16,104 bases of DNA from an uncultured Rhodovulum sp. (GCA_946221765.1 CAMIMK010000033.1:1-16104), one strand, 5' to 3'. Counted from the stretch's first letter, positions 1 through 6,435 are shown. The notes: generated from the sequence alone by a model not told the origin. Made by a program: numbers and translations.

Positions 1-1229
1 ATGTCGTCGGGCAGGCGCATCTGCTGGCGCCGGGCAAGCCGCTGGCGCGGATGCTGGCCGAGCAGACCCTCGGCTCGATCATCCTCTGGGGGCCGCCGGG
101 GGTGGGCAAGACCACGATCGCGCGGCTCCTGGCCGACGAGACGGATCTCGCCTTCGTGCAGATCAGCGCGATCTTCACCGGGGTCGCTGACCTGAAGAAG
201 ATCTTCGAGGCCGCGCGCCTGCGCCGGGGCAACGGTCGGGGGACGCTGCTCTTCGTCGACGAGATCCATCGGTTCAACAAGGCCCAGCAGGACGCCTTCC
301 TGCCGCTGATGGAGGATGGCACCATCCTGCTCGTCGGGGCGACGACCGAGAACCCGTCCTTCGAACTCAACGCCGCCCTGCTGTCGCGGGCGCGGGTGCT
401 GGTGCTGAACCGGCTGGACGAGGCGGCGCTCCTCGGCCTGATCGACCGCGCCGAGGCCGAGCTTGGCCGGGCGCTGCCGCTGACGGCGGACGGACGCGCG
501 GCGCTGGCCCGGATGGCCGATGGGGACGGCCGCGCGCTTCTGAACCTGATCGAGCAGGTCCTGCCGGCCAGCGGGCCGCCGCTCGACGCCGGGGCGATTG
601 CGGCGCGCGTTGCCCGCCGGGCGGCGCAATACGACAAGTCGGGCGACGGCCATTACAATCTCATCTCGGCCCTGCACAAGTCGGTGCGCGGCTCGGACCC
701 CGATGCCGCGCTCTACTGGCTGGCCCGCATGTTGAAGGCGGGCGAGGATCCGCGGTTCCTGGCCCGGCGGATCACGCGGATGGCGATCGAGGACATCGGG
801 CTCGCCGATCCGCAGGCGCAGGGGCTGTGCCTGGAGGCCTGGCAGGTCTACGAGCGGCTCGGCTCGCCCGAGGGCGAACTCGCACTCGGGCAGGCGGTGA
901 TCTATCTGGCGCTGGCGCCGAAGTCGAATGCCGCGTATCGCGCCTTCGGGCAGGCCATGGCCGCCGCGGGAGAGAGCGGGTCGCTGGCGCCGCCGAAGCA
1001 TATCCTGAATGCGCCCACCGGCCTGATGCGCGACGAGGGATATGGCGCCGGCTATGTCTATGACCACGATACCGAGGCGGGCTTTTCCGGCCAGGACTAT
1101 TTCCCCGAGGCGCTTGGCCGCCAGCAGTTCTACCGCCCGACCGGCCGCGGTTTCGAGGAGGGGCTGCAGAAAAGGTCTTCCGCTCTCGCACGGGAGAGGG
1201 CTAGGGTGGAAAAATCGGATTCCGATTAG
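1..1229 (+). CDS. rarA: Replication-associated recombination protein A, 5'-truncated
   Basis: AAA+ ATPase of the RarA/MgsA/WRNIP1 family, which acts at stalled replication forks. The reading frame is open from base 3 (VVGQAHLLAPGKPLA), so roughly 25-30 N-terminal residues lie outside the window; the internal ATG at 51 is not the start. In the visible part (408 residues) I see Walker A GPPGVGKTT (about residues 30-38), Walker B LLFVDEIHRF (Asp86-Glu87) and the sensor-1 stretch GATTENPSF, followed by the clamp-loader-like C-terminal helical region (HYNLISALHKSVRGSDPDAA, ARMLKAGEDPRFLARRI). Estimated full length, about 435 residues, fits the family. The tail after GRGFEEGLQKR is odd: it contains several AGG codons, departs from the usual basic/aromatic RarA ending, and coincides with a palindromic repeat-like segment. 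BLUF gene 1 begins 33 nt downstream, so the two could be co-transcribed. Identity is very secure. Confidence 0.96.
   Translation, partial: VVGQAHLLAPGKPLARMLAEQTLGSIILWGPPGVGKTTIARLLADETDLAFVQISAIFTGVADLKKIFEAARLRRGNGRGTLLFVDEIHRFNKAQQDAFLPLMEDGTILLVGATTENPSFELNAALLSRARVLVLNRLDEAALLGLIDRAEAELGRALPLTADGRAALARMADGDGRALLNLIEQVLPASGPPLDAGAIAARVARRAAQYDKSGDGHYNLISALHKSVRGSDPDAALYWLARMLKAGEDPRFLARRITRMAIEDIGLADPQAQGLCLEAWQVYERLGSPEGELALGQAVIYLALAPKSNAAYRAFGQAMAAAGESGSLAPPKHILNAPTGLMRDEGYGAGYVYDHDTEAGFSGQDYFPEALGRQQFYRPTGRGFEEGLQKRSSALARERARVEKSDSD
1179..1208 (+). repeat. REP-like dispersed repeat remnant overlapping the end of rarA
   Basis: The segment contains CTCTC (1183-1187) and GAGAG (1194-1198) arms around a 6-nt centre, followed by GGGCTAGGGTG. 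This resembles the CCCTCTCCC...GGGAGAGGG...AGGGTGAGGG palindromic repeats scattered between genes in many proteobacteria. It lies inside the rarA frame and changes its C-terminus. Only one copy is seen in the window, so repeat status is from memory of the motif. Confidence 0.4.
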
Positions 1230-1235
1230 ATTTCC
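1208..1235 (+). terminator. Palindromic hairpin at the rarA stop codon
   Basis: AATCGGA-T-TCCGATT (1213-1227) is a perfect odd-centred inverted repeat that ends at the rarA stop codon. GGAAA (1208-1212) and TTTCC (1231-1235) can extend the stem across a 3-nt bulge. It is more AT-rich than its surroundings. It could terminate or process rarA mRNA before the BLUF genes; there is no long T-run, so the terminator call is weak. Confidence 0.35.
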
Positions 1236-1262
1236 TGTCGGCAGGTCGGGGAGGATGGGACC

Positions 1263-1676
1263 GTGGCCAGCCTTTCCCGGATCGGACCAGGGATCCTGCA
1301 GGTGATCTATGTCAGCACCGCGACGGCGCCGCTGTCCCCCGAGGAATTGACTGCACTGAGCACCCGCGCCCGGGCGCGCAATGCAGCCCAGGGCCTGACG
1401 GGCTTTCTCTTCCACCAGCCGCCCCGCTTCTATGGCGTGCTGGAAGGCCCGGAGCGCAAGATTCTTGCGCGGATGGAGGTGATCGCGACCGATCCCCGCC
1501 ACCGCGGCTTGACCGTCCTGCGCGAAGAATGCGTTGCCGAGGCACGCTATCGCAACTGGGCCTTCGGCCTGTTGCCGCAGGCCCGGCCGGGCAGCGAATG
1601 CGCCATTTCCGCGGAATTCGTCTACAGCCTCGCCGGCCTCGGCGGGGTGCTGCCAGGCCGGCGTCCCAGGCGATAA
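1263..1676 (+). CDS. BLUF-domain protein lacking the photoactive glutamine
   Basis: A 137-residue single-domain protein of the BLUF (blue light using FAD) fold. Using AppA numbering (Tyr21, Asn45, Gln63, Trp104), equivalent spacing gives Tyr16, Asn40, position 58 and Trp99. Tyr16 (VIYVSTA), Asn40 (ARNAAQGLTG) and Trp99 (RNWAFG) are present, but position 58 is Gly in FYGVLEGP where BLUF proteins have Gln. That glutamine switches hydrogen bonds with the flavin, so a normal BLUF photocycle is not expected; it may bind flavin without signalling or act as a partner of the next gene's product. The GTG start is chosen because GGGGAGGA (1248-1255) lies 7 nt upstream. Residues after about 105 are a short tail of unknown role. 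No output domain is fused, so signalling would need a protein partner. Confidence 0.85.
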   Translation: MASLSRIGPGILQVIYVSTATAPLSPEELTALSTRARARNAAQGLTGFLFHQPPRFYGVLEGPERKILARMEVIATDPRHRGLTVLREECVAEARYRNWAFGLLPQARPGSECAISAEFVYSLAGLGGVLPGRRPRR

Positions 1677-1684
1677 TCTTCCGG

Positions 1685-1717
1685 CGAGTACTCGTTAACC
1701 GTTGACTTGAGTATCAT
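1685..1717 (+). promoter_or_regulatory. Candidate promoter and palindromic operator for BLUF gene 2
   Basis: The gap between the BLUF genes is an AT-rich island. It holds the perfect palindrome CGAGTACTCG (1685-1694) and a -10-like TATCAT (1712-1717, 5/6 matches to TATAAT). The palindrome covers the -35 position (17-nt spacer), where there is no good -35 hexamer, as at activator-dependent promoters. GAGTA recurs at 1709-1713, forming TACTC-N15-GAGTA with the palindrome's right half. An alternative -35-like TTGACT (1702-1707) has no convincing -10. A start near 1724 would leave a ~33-nt leader. Confidence 0.35.
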
Positions 1718-1756
1718 CTATGGTTGAGTTGCGCGGGTTCAGGCGCGGCGGCGAAC

Positions 1757-2194
1757 ATGCGATTCGATGACGACGAGGCAGCATCGGTTATCTTCGCCTA
1801 CCGGTCGGTTCTCGCCGACGATCTGCCGGCGGCCGTCATCCACCGCATCTGCCGCGAGGCCCAGGCCTTCAACGACCGCAACGGCCTGACCGGTTTCCTG
1901 GAAATCGACGGCCGGGACGTCGATCAGACGATCGAGGGTCCCTGGTCGGTCGTGATGCCTCTGGCGGCCCGCATCCTCACCGACCCGCGCCATGGCGCCA
2001 TTTCGATCAAGGCCTTCGAGCCGATCGCGGCCCATGCGCATCGCGAGTGGCATTGGAAGGCCACCGGCTGCGAGCCCGCCGGCGGACAGGGCCTGGCCGA
2101 GAGCGGCAGCCTCTGCCTGCTGCCCTTCGTGCGTCGGCGCGCGTCCACGCCGGCGCTGCCGGCGGCGCTTGACGCGGCCACCACCGCATCCTGA
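1757..2194 (+). CDS. BLUF-domain blue-light sensor, canonical residues
   Basis: A 145-residue BLUF protein. From the ATG at 1757 the four key residues fall at exactly the AppA spacing: Tyr15 (FAYRS), Asn39 (AFNDRNGLTG), Gln57 (DVDQTIEGP) and Trp98 (HREWHW). It therefore has what a functional flavin photoswitch needs; the AppA Met106 equivalent is Trp100. Residues after about 105 form a Cys/Arg/Ala-rich tail with no recognised domain. The ATG is preferred to an in-frame TTG at 1724 because the BLUF fold normally begins about 10-15 residues before the conserved Tyr; neither start has a strong ribosome site. It follows a BLUF paralogue that lacks Gln, suggesting duplication and divergence, though the two proteins are not very similar outside the motifs. 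Short stand-alone BLUF proteins usually act by binding other proteins; no partner is evident nearby. Confidence 0.85.
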   Translation: MRFDDDEAASVIFAYRSVLADDLPAAVIHRICREAQAFNDRNGLTGFLEIDGRDVDQTIEGPWSVVMPLAARILTDPRHGAISIKAFEPIAAHAHREWHWKATGCEPAGGQGLAESGSLCLLPFVRRRASTPALPAALDAATTAS

Positions 2195-2214
2195 ACCGGC
2201 CGGCGGGGGCCCGG

Positions 2215-2234
2215 CTCGCGGCACCGGCCGCGAG
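2215..2234 (+). terminator. Hairpin after BLUF gene 2
   Basis: Perfect 7-bp inverted repeat CTCGCGG (2215-2221) and CCGCGAG (2228-2234) with a 6-nt loop, about 20 nt after the BLUF gene 2 stop. A second weaker stem GCAGGG/CCCTGC (2237-2242/2255-2260) follows. No U-tract, so intrinsic termination is uncertain. Confidence 0.35.
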
Positions 2235-2261
2235 GTGCAGGGACCCGTGGATGCCCCTGCC

Positions 2262-2290
2262 TTGACATTCCGGCCCCGGATGCGCCTCTG
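2262..2290 (+). promoter_or_regulatory. Candidate promoter of the crcB operon
   Basis: A perfect -35 hexamer TTGACA lies at 2262-2267, just after the hairpin region and about 56 nt before crcB. The position 17 nt downstream reads CCTCTG, a poor -10. The call rests on the -35 and on its placement between a likely transcript end and the first gene of an operon. Confidence 0.35.
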
Positions 2291-2322
2291 GGGGAAGGAC
2301 GACGGAGCGGAACCTGACTGAC

Positions 2323-2697
2323 ATGTGGATCCTCATACAGGTCGCCCTCGGGGGGGCTGCCGGCTCGGTGCTGCGCTATCTGACGACGCGCACGCTGACC
2401 GGGGCGCTGGGACCGGGCTTTCCCTTCGGCACGCTGGCGGTGAACCTTCTCGGCTGCCTCGCGATGGGGGCGGGCCACGCCCTGCTGGTCCGGCGCGGCG
2501 ACGGCCATCTGGCGCCGTTCGTCCTCACCGGGATCCTCGGCGGCTTCACCACCTTCTCGGCCTTCTCGCTCGACACGATGCTGCTGGTCGAGCGCGGCCG
2601 GGCGGGGCTGGCCCTGGCCTATGCGGGCGGGTCGGTCCTCCTCGGCCTCGCCGCCTTCCTGGTCGGGCAATTTCTGGTTGTGGGGCGGGTGCAATGA
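2323..2697 (+). CDS. crcB: Fluoride ion channel/exporter CrcB (Fluc)
   Basis: A 124-residue, four-helix membrane protein of the CrcB/Fluc family, which assembles as a dual-topology dimer and exports fluoride from the cytoplasm. Family signatures are clear: GGAAGSVLRY near the N-terminus, GTLAVNLLG with pore Asn41, and GGFTTFSAFSLDT (residues 73-85), which carries the pore phenylalanines and the central Na+-site loop. Length is typical. ATG at 2323 is the natural start; the nearest purine-rich stretch (GGAG, 2304-2307) is rather distant. The stop overlaps the next start as ATGA, so crcB leads a translationally coupled operon. I see no fluoride riboswitch consensus upstream. Confidence 0.95.
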   Translation: MWILIQVALGGAAGSVLRYLTTRTLTGALGPGFPFGTLAVNLLGCLAMGAGHALLVRRGDGHLAPFVLTGILGGFTTFSAFSLDTMLLVERGRAGLALAYAGGSVLLGLAAFLVGQFLVVGRVQ

Positions 2698-3749
2698 GCA
2701 GCACGGGGATCGAGCATGTGGCCGTGGCGGCCGGCGAGGAGGACCAGCGGCTCGACCGCTGGCTGCGCCGGCGCTATCCGCATGTGCCGCAGGGGCTGGT
2801 CGAGCGCCTGTGCCGCCGCGGCGAGATCCGGGTCGACGGCGGCCGGGTCAAGCCCGCCACCCGGTTGCAGGAGGGGCAGACGGTCCGGGTGCCGCCGCTG
2901 CCGGCGCGGGCCACGACCCCGGCCGTGCCACGGGCGGGCGCGGACATCAGCGCGGCGGATGCCGAGATGATCCGGGCGGCGGTGATCTACCGCGATGCCG
3001 ACGTGATCGCGCTCAACAAGCCGCCGGGCCTTGCGGTGCAGGGCGGCTCGGGCACGCTCCGGCATGTCGACGGGCTGGCCGAGGCGCTGCGCTTCGACGC
3101 GGCCGAGAAGCCGCGGCTCGTCCACCGGCTCGACCGCGACACCTCGGGCCTGCTGCTCCTCGGCCGCAGTGCCCGGGCGGCAGCCGGCCTCGCCCGGGCC
3201 TTCCAGGCGCGCGAGACCCGCAAGATCTACTGGGCGGTCGTCGCCGGCGTGCCGAGCCCCCGCGCCGGCACGATCCGCTATGGCCTCGTCAAGGCGCCCG
3301 GGCACGGCAGCGGCGGCGAGGGCGAGCGGATGCATGTGGTGCCGCCCGACCGCATCGCCGCTACCGAGGGCGCCAAGCGCGCCACGACCGATTATGCGGT
3401 GCTGGAGGCGGCGGGGCGCCGCGCGGCCTGGGTCGCGCTCCACCCCGTCACCGGCCGCACCCACCAGCTCCGCGCCCACATGGCCGCGATCGGGCATCCG
3501 ATCGCGGGTGACGGCAAGTATGGCGGCAGCGGGCAGGAGAATCTCGGCGATGGCTGGGGCGCACAGCTCGGTGGCGCCGTCAGCCGCAAGCTGCACCTCC
3601 ACGCGCGCGGCCTCCGCCTCGTCCACCCGCGCAGCGGCGCCCTCCTCGACCTGACCGCGCCGCTGCCCGAGCACATGGCCCGCACCTGGGACCTGTTCGG
3701 CTGGACGGCGGCCGAGGCCCCCGCCGATCCCTTCACGGAGATACAATGA
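2694..3749 (+). CDS. rluC: RluA-family 23S rRNA pseudouridine synthase (RluC-like)
   Basis: A 351-residue pseudouridine synthase that isomerises uridine in structured RNA, probably 23S rRNA at RluC positions (exact target inferred). An S4 RNA-binding domain occupies about residues 18-68 (QRLDRWLRRR...VERLCRRGEIRVDG), followed by a linker and the catalytic domain starting near VIYRDADVIALNKPPGLAVQ. The catalytic motif HRLDRDTSG is at residues 144-152 with nucleophile Asp147; the later motif HPVTGRTHQLRAH is also present. Start ATG 2694 overlaps the crcB stop (ATGA), and its own stop overlaps the HAD gene start in the same way. RluC rather than RluD is favoured by general similarity but not proven. 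Confidence 0.9.
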   Translation: MSSTGIEHVAVAAGEEDQRLDRWLRRRYPHVPQGLVERLCRRGEIRVDGGRVKPATRLQEGQTVRVPPLPARATTPAVPRAGADISAADAEMIRAAVIYRDADVIALNKPPGLAVQGGSGTLRHVDGLAEALRFDAAEKPRLVHRLDRDTSGLLLLGRSARAAAGLARAFQARETRKIYWAVVAGVPSPRAGTIRYGLVKAPGHGSGGEGERMHVVPPDRIAATEGAKRATTDYAVLEAAGRRAAWVALHPVTGRTHQLRAHMAAIGHPIAGDGKYGGSGQENLGDGWGAQLGGAVSRKLHLHARGLRLVHPRSGALLDLTAPLPEHMARTWDLFGWTAAEAPADPFTEIQ

Positions 3750-4456
3750 CTTCTGCCAGCGCCGCCGCGGCGCCCGACCTCCGCCTCGTCGTCTTCGACA
3801 TGGACGGCACGCTGATCGACAGCCAGCACCTGATTGTCGATGCCATGCACGGCGCCTTCGCCCGGGGCGGGCAGCCGCTGCCGAGCCGCGAGGACATCCT
3901 GTCGATCGTCGGCCTGTCGCTGGAGGAGGCGGTGGTGGCGCTGGCCCCGCACCTGCCCCGCGCCGAGGCGCGCGTTCTCGCCGACCACTACCGCGACGGC
4001 TTCGTCGCGCAGAGGGCGGCCGGATCGGGCGCCGGTGAGGCGCCGCTCTATCCCGGGGCGCGCGCGGCGCTCGAGCGGCTGGCGGCCGAGGCCGATCTGC
4101 TGCTCGGGATCGCGACCGGCAAGGCGCGGCGGGGGCTCGACCACAGCTTCGAGATCCATGGCATCGGCGGCTATTTCACCACGCTCCAGACCGCCGACCA
4201 CCACCCGTCCAAGCCGCATCCCTCGATGCTCCAGGCGACGCTGGCCGAGACGGGGGTCCGGGCCGGCCGCGCGGTGATGGTCGGGGACACGGAATTCGAC
4301 GTCGCCATGGGCCGCGCGGCGGGCTTCGCCACCGTGGGGGTGGCCTGGGGATATCATCCGCGCGAGCGGCTGGCCGCGGCGGGTGCCGACATCGTGATCG
4401 AGGACTTTTCCGCGCTCGACGCCGCGCTGGCCCAGCTCTTCGCGAGGACGCGATGA
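3746..4456 (+). CDS. HAD-IA family phosphatase (phosphoglycolate-phosphatase-like)
   Basis: A 236-residue HAD superfamily hydrolase with all four motifs: motif I VFDMDGT with nucleophile Asp18 and general acid/base Asp20, motif II Thr124 in IATGK, motif III Lys156 in PSKPHPSM, and motif IV VGDTEFD with Asp181 and Asp185 for Mg2+. The ~95-residue insertion between motifs I and II is a subclass IA helical cap. Overall it resembles Gph-type phosphatases, but HAD substrates cannot be assigned from sequence. It sits between rluC and ATP12, coupled to both by ATGA overlaps; this placement is common in Rhodobacteraceae (from memory). Confidence 0.9.
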   Translation: MTSASAAAAPDLRLVVFDMDGTLIDSQHLIVDAMHGAFARGGQPLPSREDILSIVGLSLEEAVVALAPHLPRAEARVLADHYRDGFVAQRAAGSGAGEAPLYPGARAALERLAAEADLLLGIATGKARRGLDHSFEIHGIGGYFTTLQTADHHPSKPHPSMLQATLAETGVRAGRAVMVGDTEFDVAMGRAAGFATVGVAWGYHPRERLAAAGADIVIEDFSALDAALAQLFARTR

Positions 4457-5175
4457 GCTGGGGACCCCGCCGCCGCTTCTGGACCCAGGCGGGCGTGCGG
4501 CCGCGCGACGCCGGCTATGGGGTCGACCTCGACGACCGGCCGCTGCAGACCCCGGCGCGCCAGCTGCTGCTGCTGCCGACGCGGCCGCTGGCCGAGGCGA
4601 TCGCCGCCGAGTGGAATGCGATCGAGGCCGAGATCCGGCCCGAGGCCCTGCCGCTGACCCGGGCCGCGAATTCGGCAACGGACCGGGTGGCGCCGGACCC
4701 AGGGCCGGTGATCGATGCCATTGCGGCCTATGGCGGCTCCGACCTCCTCTGCTACCGCGCCGAGGAGCCCCTGGGCCTCGTGCGGCGCCAGTCGGCCGCA
4801 TGGACCCCCTGGCTCGACTGGTCCGGCCGTGTGCTCGGGGCGCCGCTTCTCGCCGTCGTCGGGGTCATGCACCATCCCCAGCCGGCGGAGAGCCTCGCGC
4901 GGCTGCGCGCGCATGTTGCCGCCTGCGATGCCTTCGAGCTCACCGCCCTGCACGATCTCGTCAGCCTCAGCGGCTCGCTGGTCCTCGGGCTGGCGGTCTC
5001 CCGTGGGGCGCTGGCGCCCGAAGCCGCCTGGGACCTGTCGCGGATCGACGAGGCCTGGCAGGCGGAGCAATGGGGCGAGGATGCCGAAGCGGCGCATCAG
5101 GCCGGGCGGCGCCGGGCCGATTTCCTGAGGGCCGAGCACTTGTTGCAACTGCTCACGCGACAGGCGGATATCTGA
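4453..5175 (+). CDS. ATP12-family F1-ATPase assembly chaperone
   Basis: A 240-residue protein of the ATP12 family, which in mitochondria binds F1 alpha subunits before hexamer assembly and is found in Alphaproteobacteria. Recognisable regions are the N-terminal RFWTQAGV and YGVDLDDRPLQTPARQLLLLPT, the central AEWNAIEAEIRPEALPLTR, the SDLLCYRAEEP segment, and the C-terminal WQAEQWGEDAEAAHQAGRRRADF. Length matches bacterial members. The ATG overlaps the HAD stop as ATGA; it is the last gene of the crcB operon, followed by a 211-nt gap before bztA. No signal peptide, so a cytoplasmic role is expected. Confidence 0.92.
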   Translation: MSWGPRRRFWTQAGVRPRDAGYGVDLDDRPLQTPARQLLLLPTRPLAEAIAAEWNAIEAEIRPEALPLTRAANSATDRVAPDPGPVIDAIAAYGGSDLLCYRAEEPLGLVRRQSAAWTPWLDWSGRVLGAPLLAVVGVMHHPQPAESLARLRAHVAACDAFELTALHDLVSLSGSLVLGLAVSRGALAPEAAWDLSRIDEAWQAEQWGEDAEAAHQAGRRRADFLRAEHLLQLLTRQADI

Positions 5176-5204
5176 GCAGCAAGCGCCCATCCCGGCGACG
5201 CTGC
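5176..5204 (+). terminator. Interrupted hairpin after the ATP12 gene
   Basis: Immediately after the stop codon, GCAGC (5176-5180) pairs with GCTGC (5200-5204) and CGCC (5184-5187) with GGCG (5194-5197), with a small internal loop and a 6-nt apical loop. There is no U-tract. It is a plausible end for the crcB operon transcript. Confidence 0.3.
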
Positions 5205-5219
5205 CGCGATATGAATCAG

Positions 5220-5234
5220 TTGTGGTTACCAAAA
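5220..5234 (+). promoter_or_regulatory. Possible operator upstream of bztA
   Basis: TTGTGGT-T-ACCAAAA is an inverted repeat with one mismatch, about 15-30 nt upstream of the candidate -35 of bztA. No regulator is identified; it does not match the NtrC consensus TGCACC-N5-GGTGCA. Confidence 0.2.
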
Positions 5235-5248
5235 CGCTCCCGGTGCGC

Positions 5249-5277
5249 TTGACCTTTGCGCAAGCCCGTCGAATTGT
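5249..5277 (+). promoter_or_regulatory. Candidate bztA operon promoter
   Basis: TTGACC (5249-5254) followed after 17 nt by AATTGT (5272-5277). The 15-nt block TGCGCTTGACCTTTG around the -35 (5244-5258) recurs exactly upstream of yidC (15726-15740), supporting a shared promoter element. A start near 5284 would give a ~100-nt leader containing the small hairpin CAGGCC-GGG-GGCCTG (5324-5338). Confidence 0.45.
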
Positions 5278-5386
5278 GAATCGGGGGGGCACGAAATCGC
5301 ATGCCCGCGCCGGCTGTGACTGACAGGCCGGGGGCCTGCCCGGGGCCCTTGGAGTGACATTGCGAACCAACAGGAAGAAATACACC

Positions 5387-6394
5387 ATGAAGAAAGCTTT
5401 GCTGATCGGCGCAGTCCTGGCCGCCGCGGGAAGTTCAGCATCCGCAGCGACGCTCGATGATGTGAAGGCCCGTGGCGCGCTGAAATGCGGCGTGAACACC
5501 GGCCTCGCGGGCTTCGCGGCACCCGATGCCAGCGGCAAGTGGGAAGGCTTCGACGTCGCGATCTGCCGCGCCGTCGCGGCGGCGATCTTCGGTGACCCGG
5601 ACAAGGTGGAATTCACCCCCACCACCGGCGAGACCCGCTTCACTGCGCTGGCGTCCGGCGAGATCGACGTCCTGGCCCGCAACTCGACCTGGACCTTCAC
5701 GCGCGATGTCGACCTGAAGCTCGATTTCGTCGGCGTGAACTACTATGACGGGCAGGGCTTCATCGTCTCGAAGGATCTCGGCGTCACCTCCGCCAAGGAA
5801 CTCGACGGCGCCACGGTCTGCATCCAGACCGGCACCACCACCGAGCTGAACCTCGCCGACTTCTTCAAGTCGAACAAGATCACCTATCAGCCGGTGCCGA
5901 TCCAGACCGAGGCGGAGGCCAGCCAGCAGTTCCTGTCCGGCGCCTGCGACACCTATACCACCGACGCCTCCGGCCTCGCGGCCAGCCGCGCCACCTACGA
6001 GAACCCGGACAACTATGTCATCCTGCCCGAGATCATCTCGAAGGAGCCGCTCGGCCCGGTCGTGCGCCAGGGTGACGACCAGTGGGCCGACATCATCCGC
6101 TGGACCCTCTTCGCCCTGTTCGCGGGCGAGGAACTGGGCGTGACCAAGGATACTGTCGAGAATATGAAGTCCTCCGAGAATCCCGAGATCCGCCGCCTGC
6201 TCGGCGTCGAGGGCGACCTCGGCAAGATGTTCGGCCTCCCGGCCGACTGGGCCGCCAAGGCCATCGCCTCGCGCGGCAATTATGGCGAGATCTTCGCGGC
6301 CACCATCGGCGAGGGCACGGCCAGCAACATCGCCCGGGGGCTGAATGCCCAGTGGACCGAGGGCGGTCTCATCTACTCCCCGCCGTTCCGCTGA
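5387..6394 (+). CDS. bztA: Glutamate/glutamine/aspartate/asparagine ABC transporter, periplasmic binding protein
   Basis: A 335-residue solute-binding protein of the BztA/AapJ group, which captures acidic amino acids and their amides in the periplasm. Residues 1-20 form a Sec signal peptide: KK, a hydrophobic core, and SASA before a likely cleavage site ahead of ATLDDVKARG. The mature part shows LKCGVNTGLAGFAAPDASG, WEGFDVAICRAVAAAIFGD, FTPTTGETRFTALASGEIDVL and ARNSTWTFTRD, characteristic of this family, which is larger than the ~250-residue polar amino-acid binding proteins. ATG 5387 is chosen over an upstream in-frame codon because AGGAAG (5372-5377) lies 9 nt before it and the signal peptide begins there. 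It heads bztABCD and is separated from bztB by a strong hairpin, as expected where the binding protein is made in excess. Confidence 0.95.
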   Translation: MKKALLIGAVLAAAGSSASAATLDDVKARGALKCGVNTGLAGFAAPDASGKWEGFDVAICRAVAAAIFGDPDKVEFTPTTGETRFTALASGEIDVLARNSTWTFTRDVDLKLDFVGVNYYDGQGFIVSKDLGVTSAKELDGATVCIQTGTTTELNLADFFKSNKITYQPVPIQTEAEASQQFLSGACDTYTTDASGLAASRATYENPDNYVILPEIISKEPLGPVVRQGDDQWADIIRWTLFALFAGEELGVTKDTVENMKSSENPEIRRLLGVEGDLGKMFGLPADWAAKAIASRGNYGEIFAATIGEGTASNIARGLNAQWTEGGLIYSPPFR

Positions 6395-6404
6395 TCGACC
6401 GCCG

Positions 6405-6435
6405 GCCCCGGTGCGCGGCCTGCGCGCACCGGGGC
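6405..6435 (+). terminator. 12-bp stem-loop between bztA and bztB
   Basis: GCCCCGGTGCGC (6405-6416) pairs perfectly with GCGCACCGGGGC (6424-6435) around a 7-nt loop, 10 nt after the bztA stop. It is followed by CAACTTCACG rather than a U-run. Such hairpins after binding-protein genes commonly cause partial termination or protect the upstream mRNA from 3' exonucleases, raising binding-protein levels over permease. The structure is directly seen; the function is inferred. Confidence 0.7.

Noticed and set aside
51..53. ATG 51 as the rarA start
   Set aside because: The frame is open upstream and encodes the conserved VVGQAHLLAPGKPLA segment of RarA, so the gene is cut by the window edge.
1724..1756. 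TTG start giving an 11-residue longer BLUF protein 2
   Set aside because: No suitable ribosome site, it would fall at the predicted transcript start, and the extra residues precede the normal beginning of the fold.
1263..2194. BLUF pair as part of a photosynthesis gene cluster
   Set aside because: No bch, crt, puf or puh genes are in the window; the neighbours are housekeeping genes.
2195..2322. Fluoride riboswitch upstream of crcB
   Set aside because: The conserved fluoride-aptamer pattern is not visible; only simple GC-rich stems and a TTGACA hexamer are seen.
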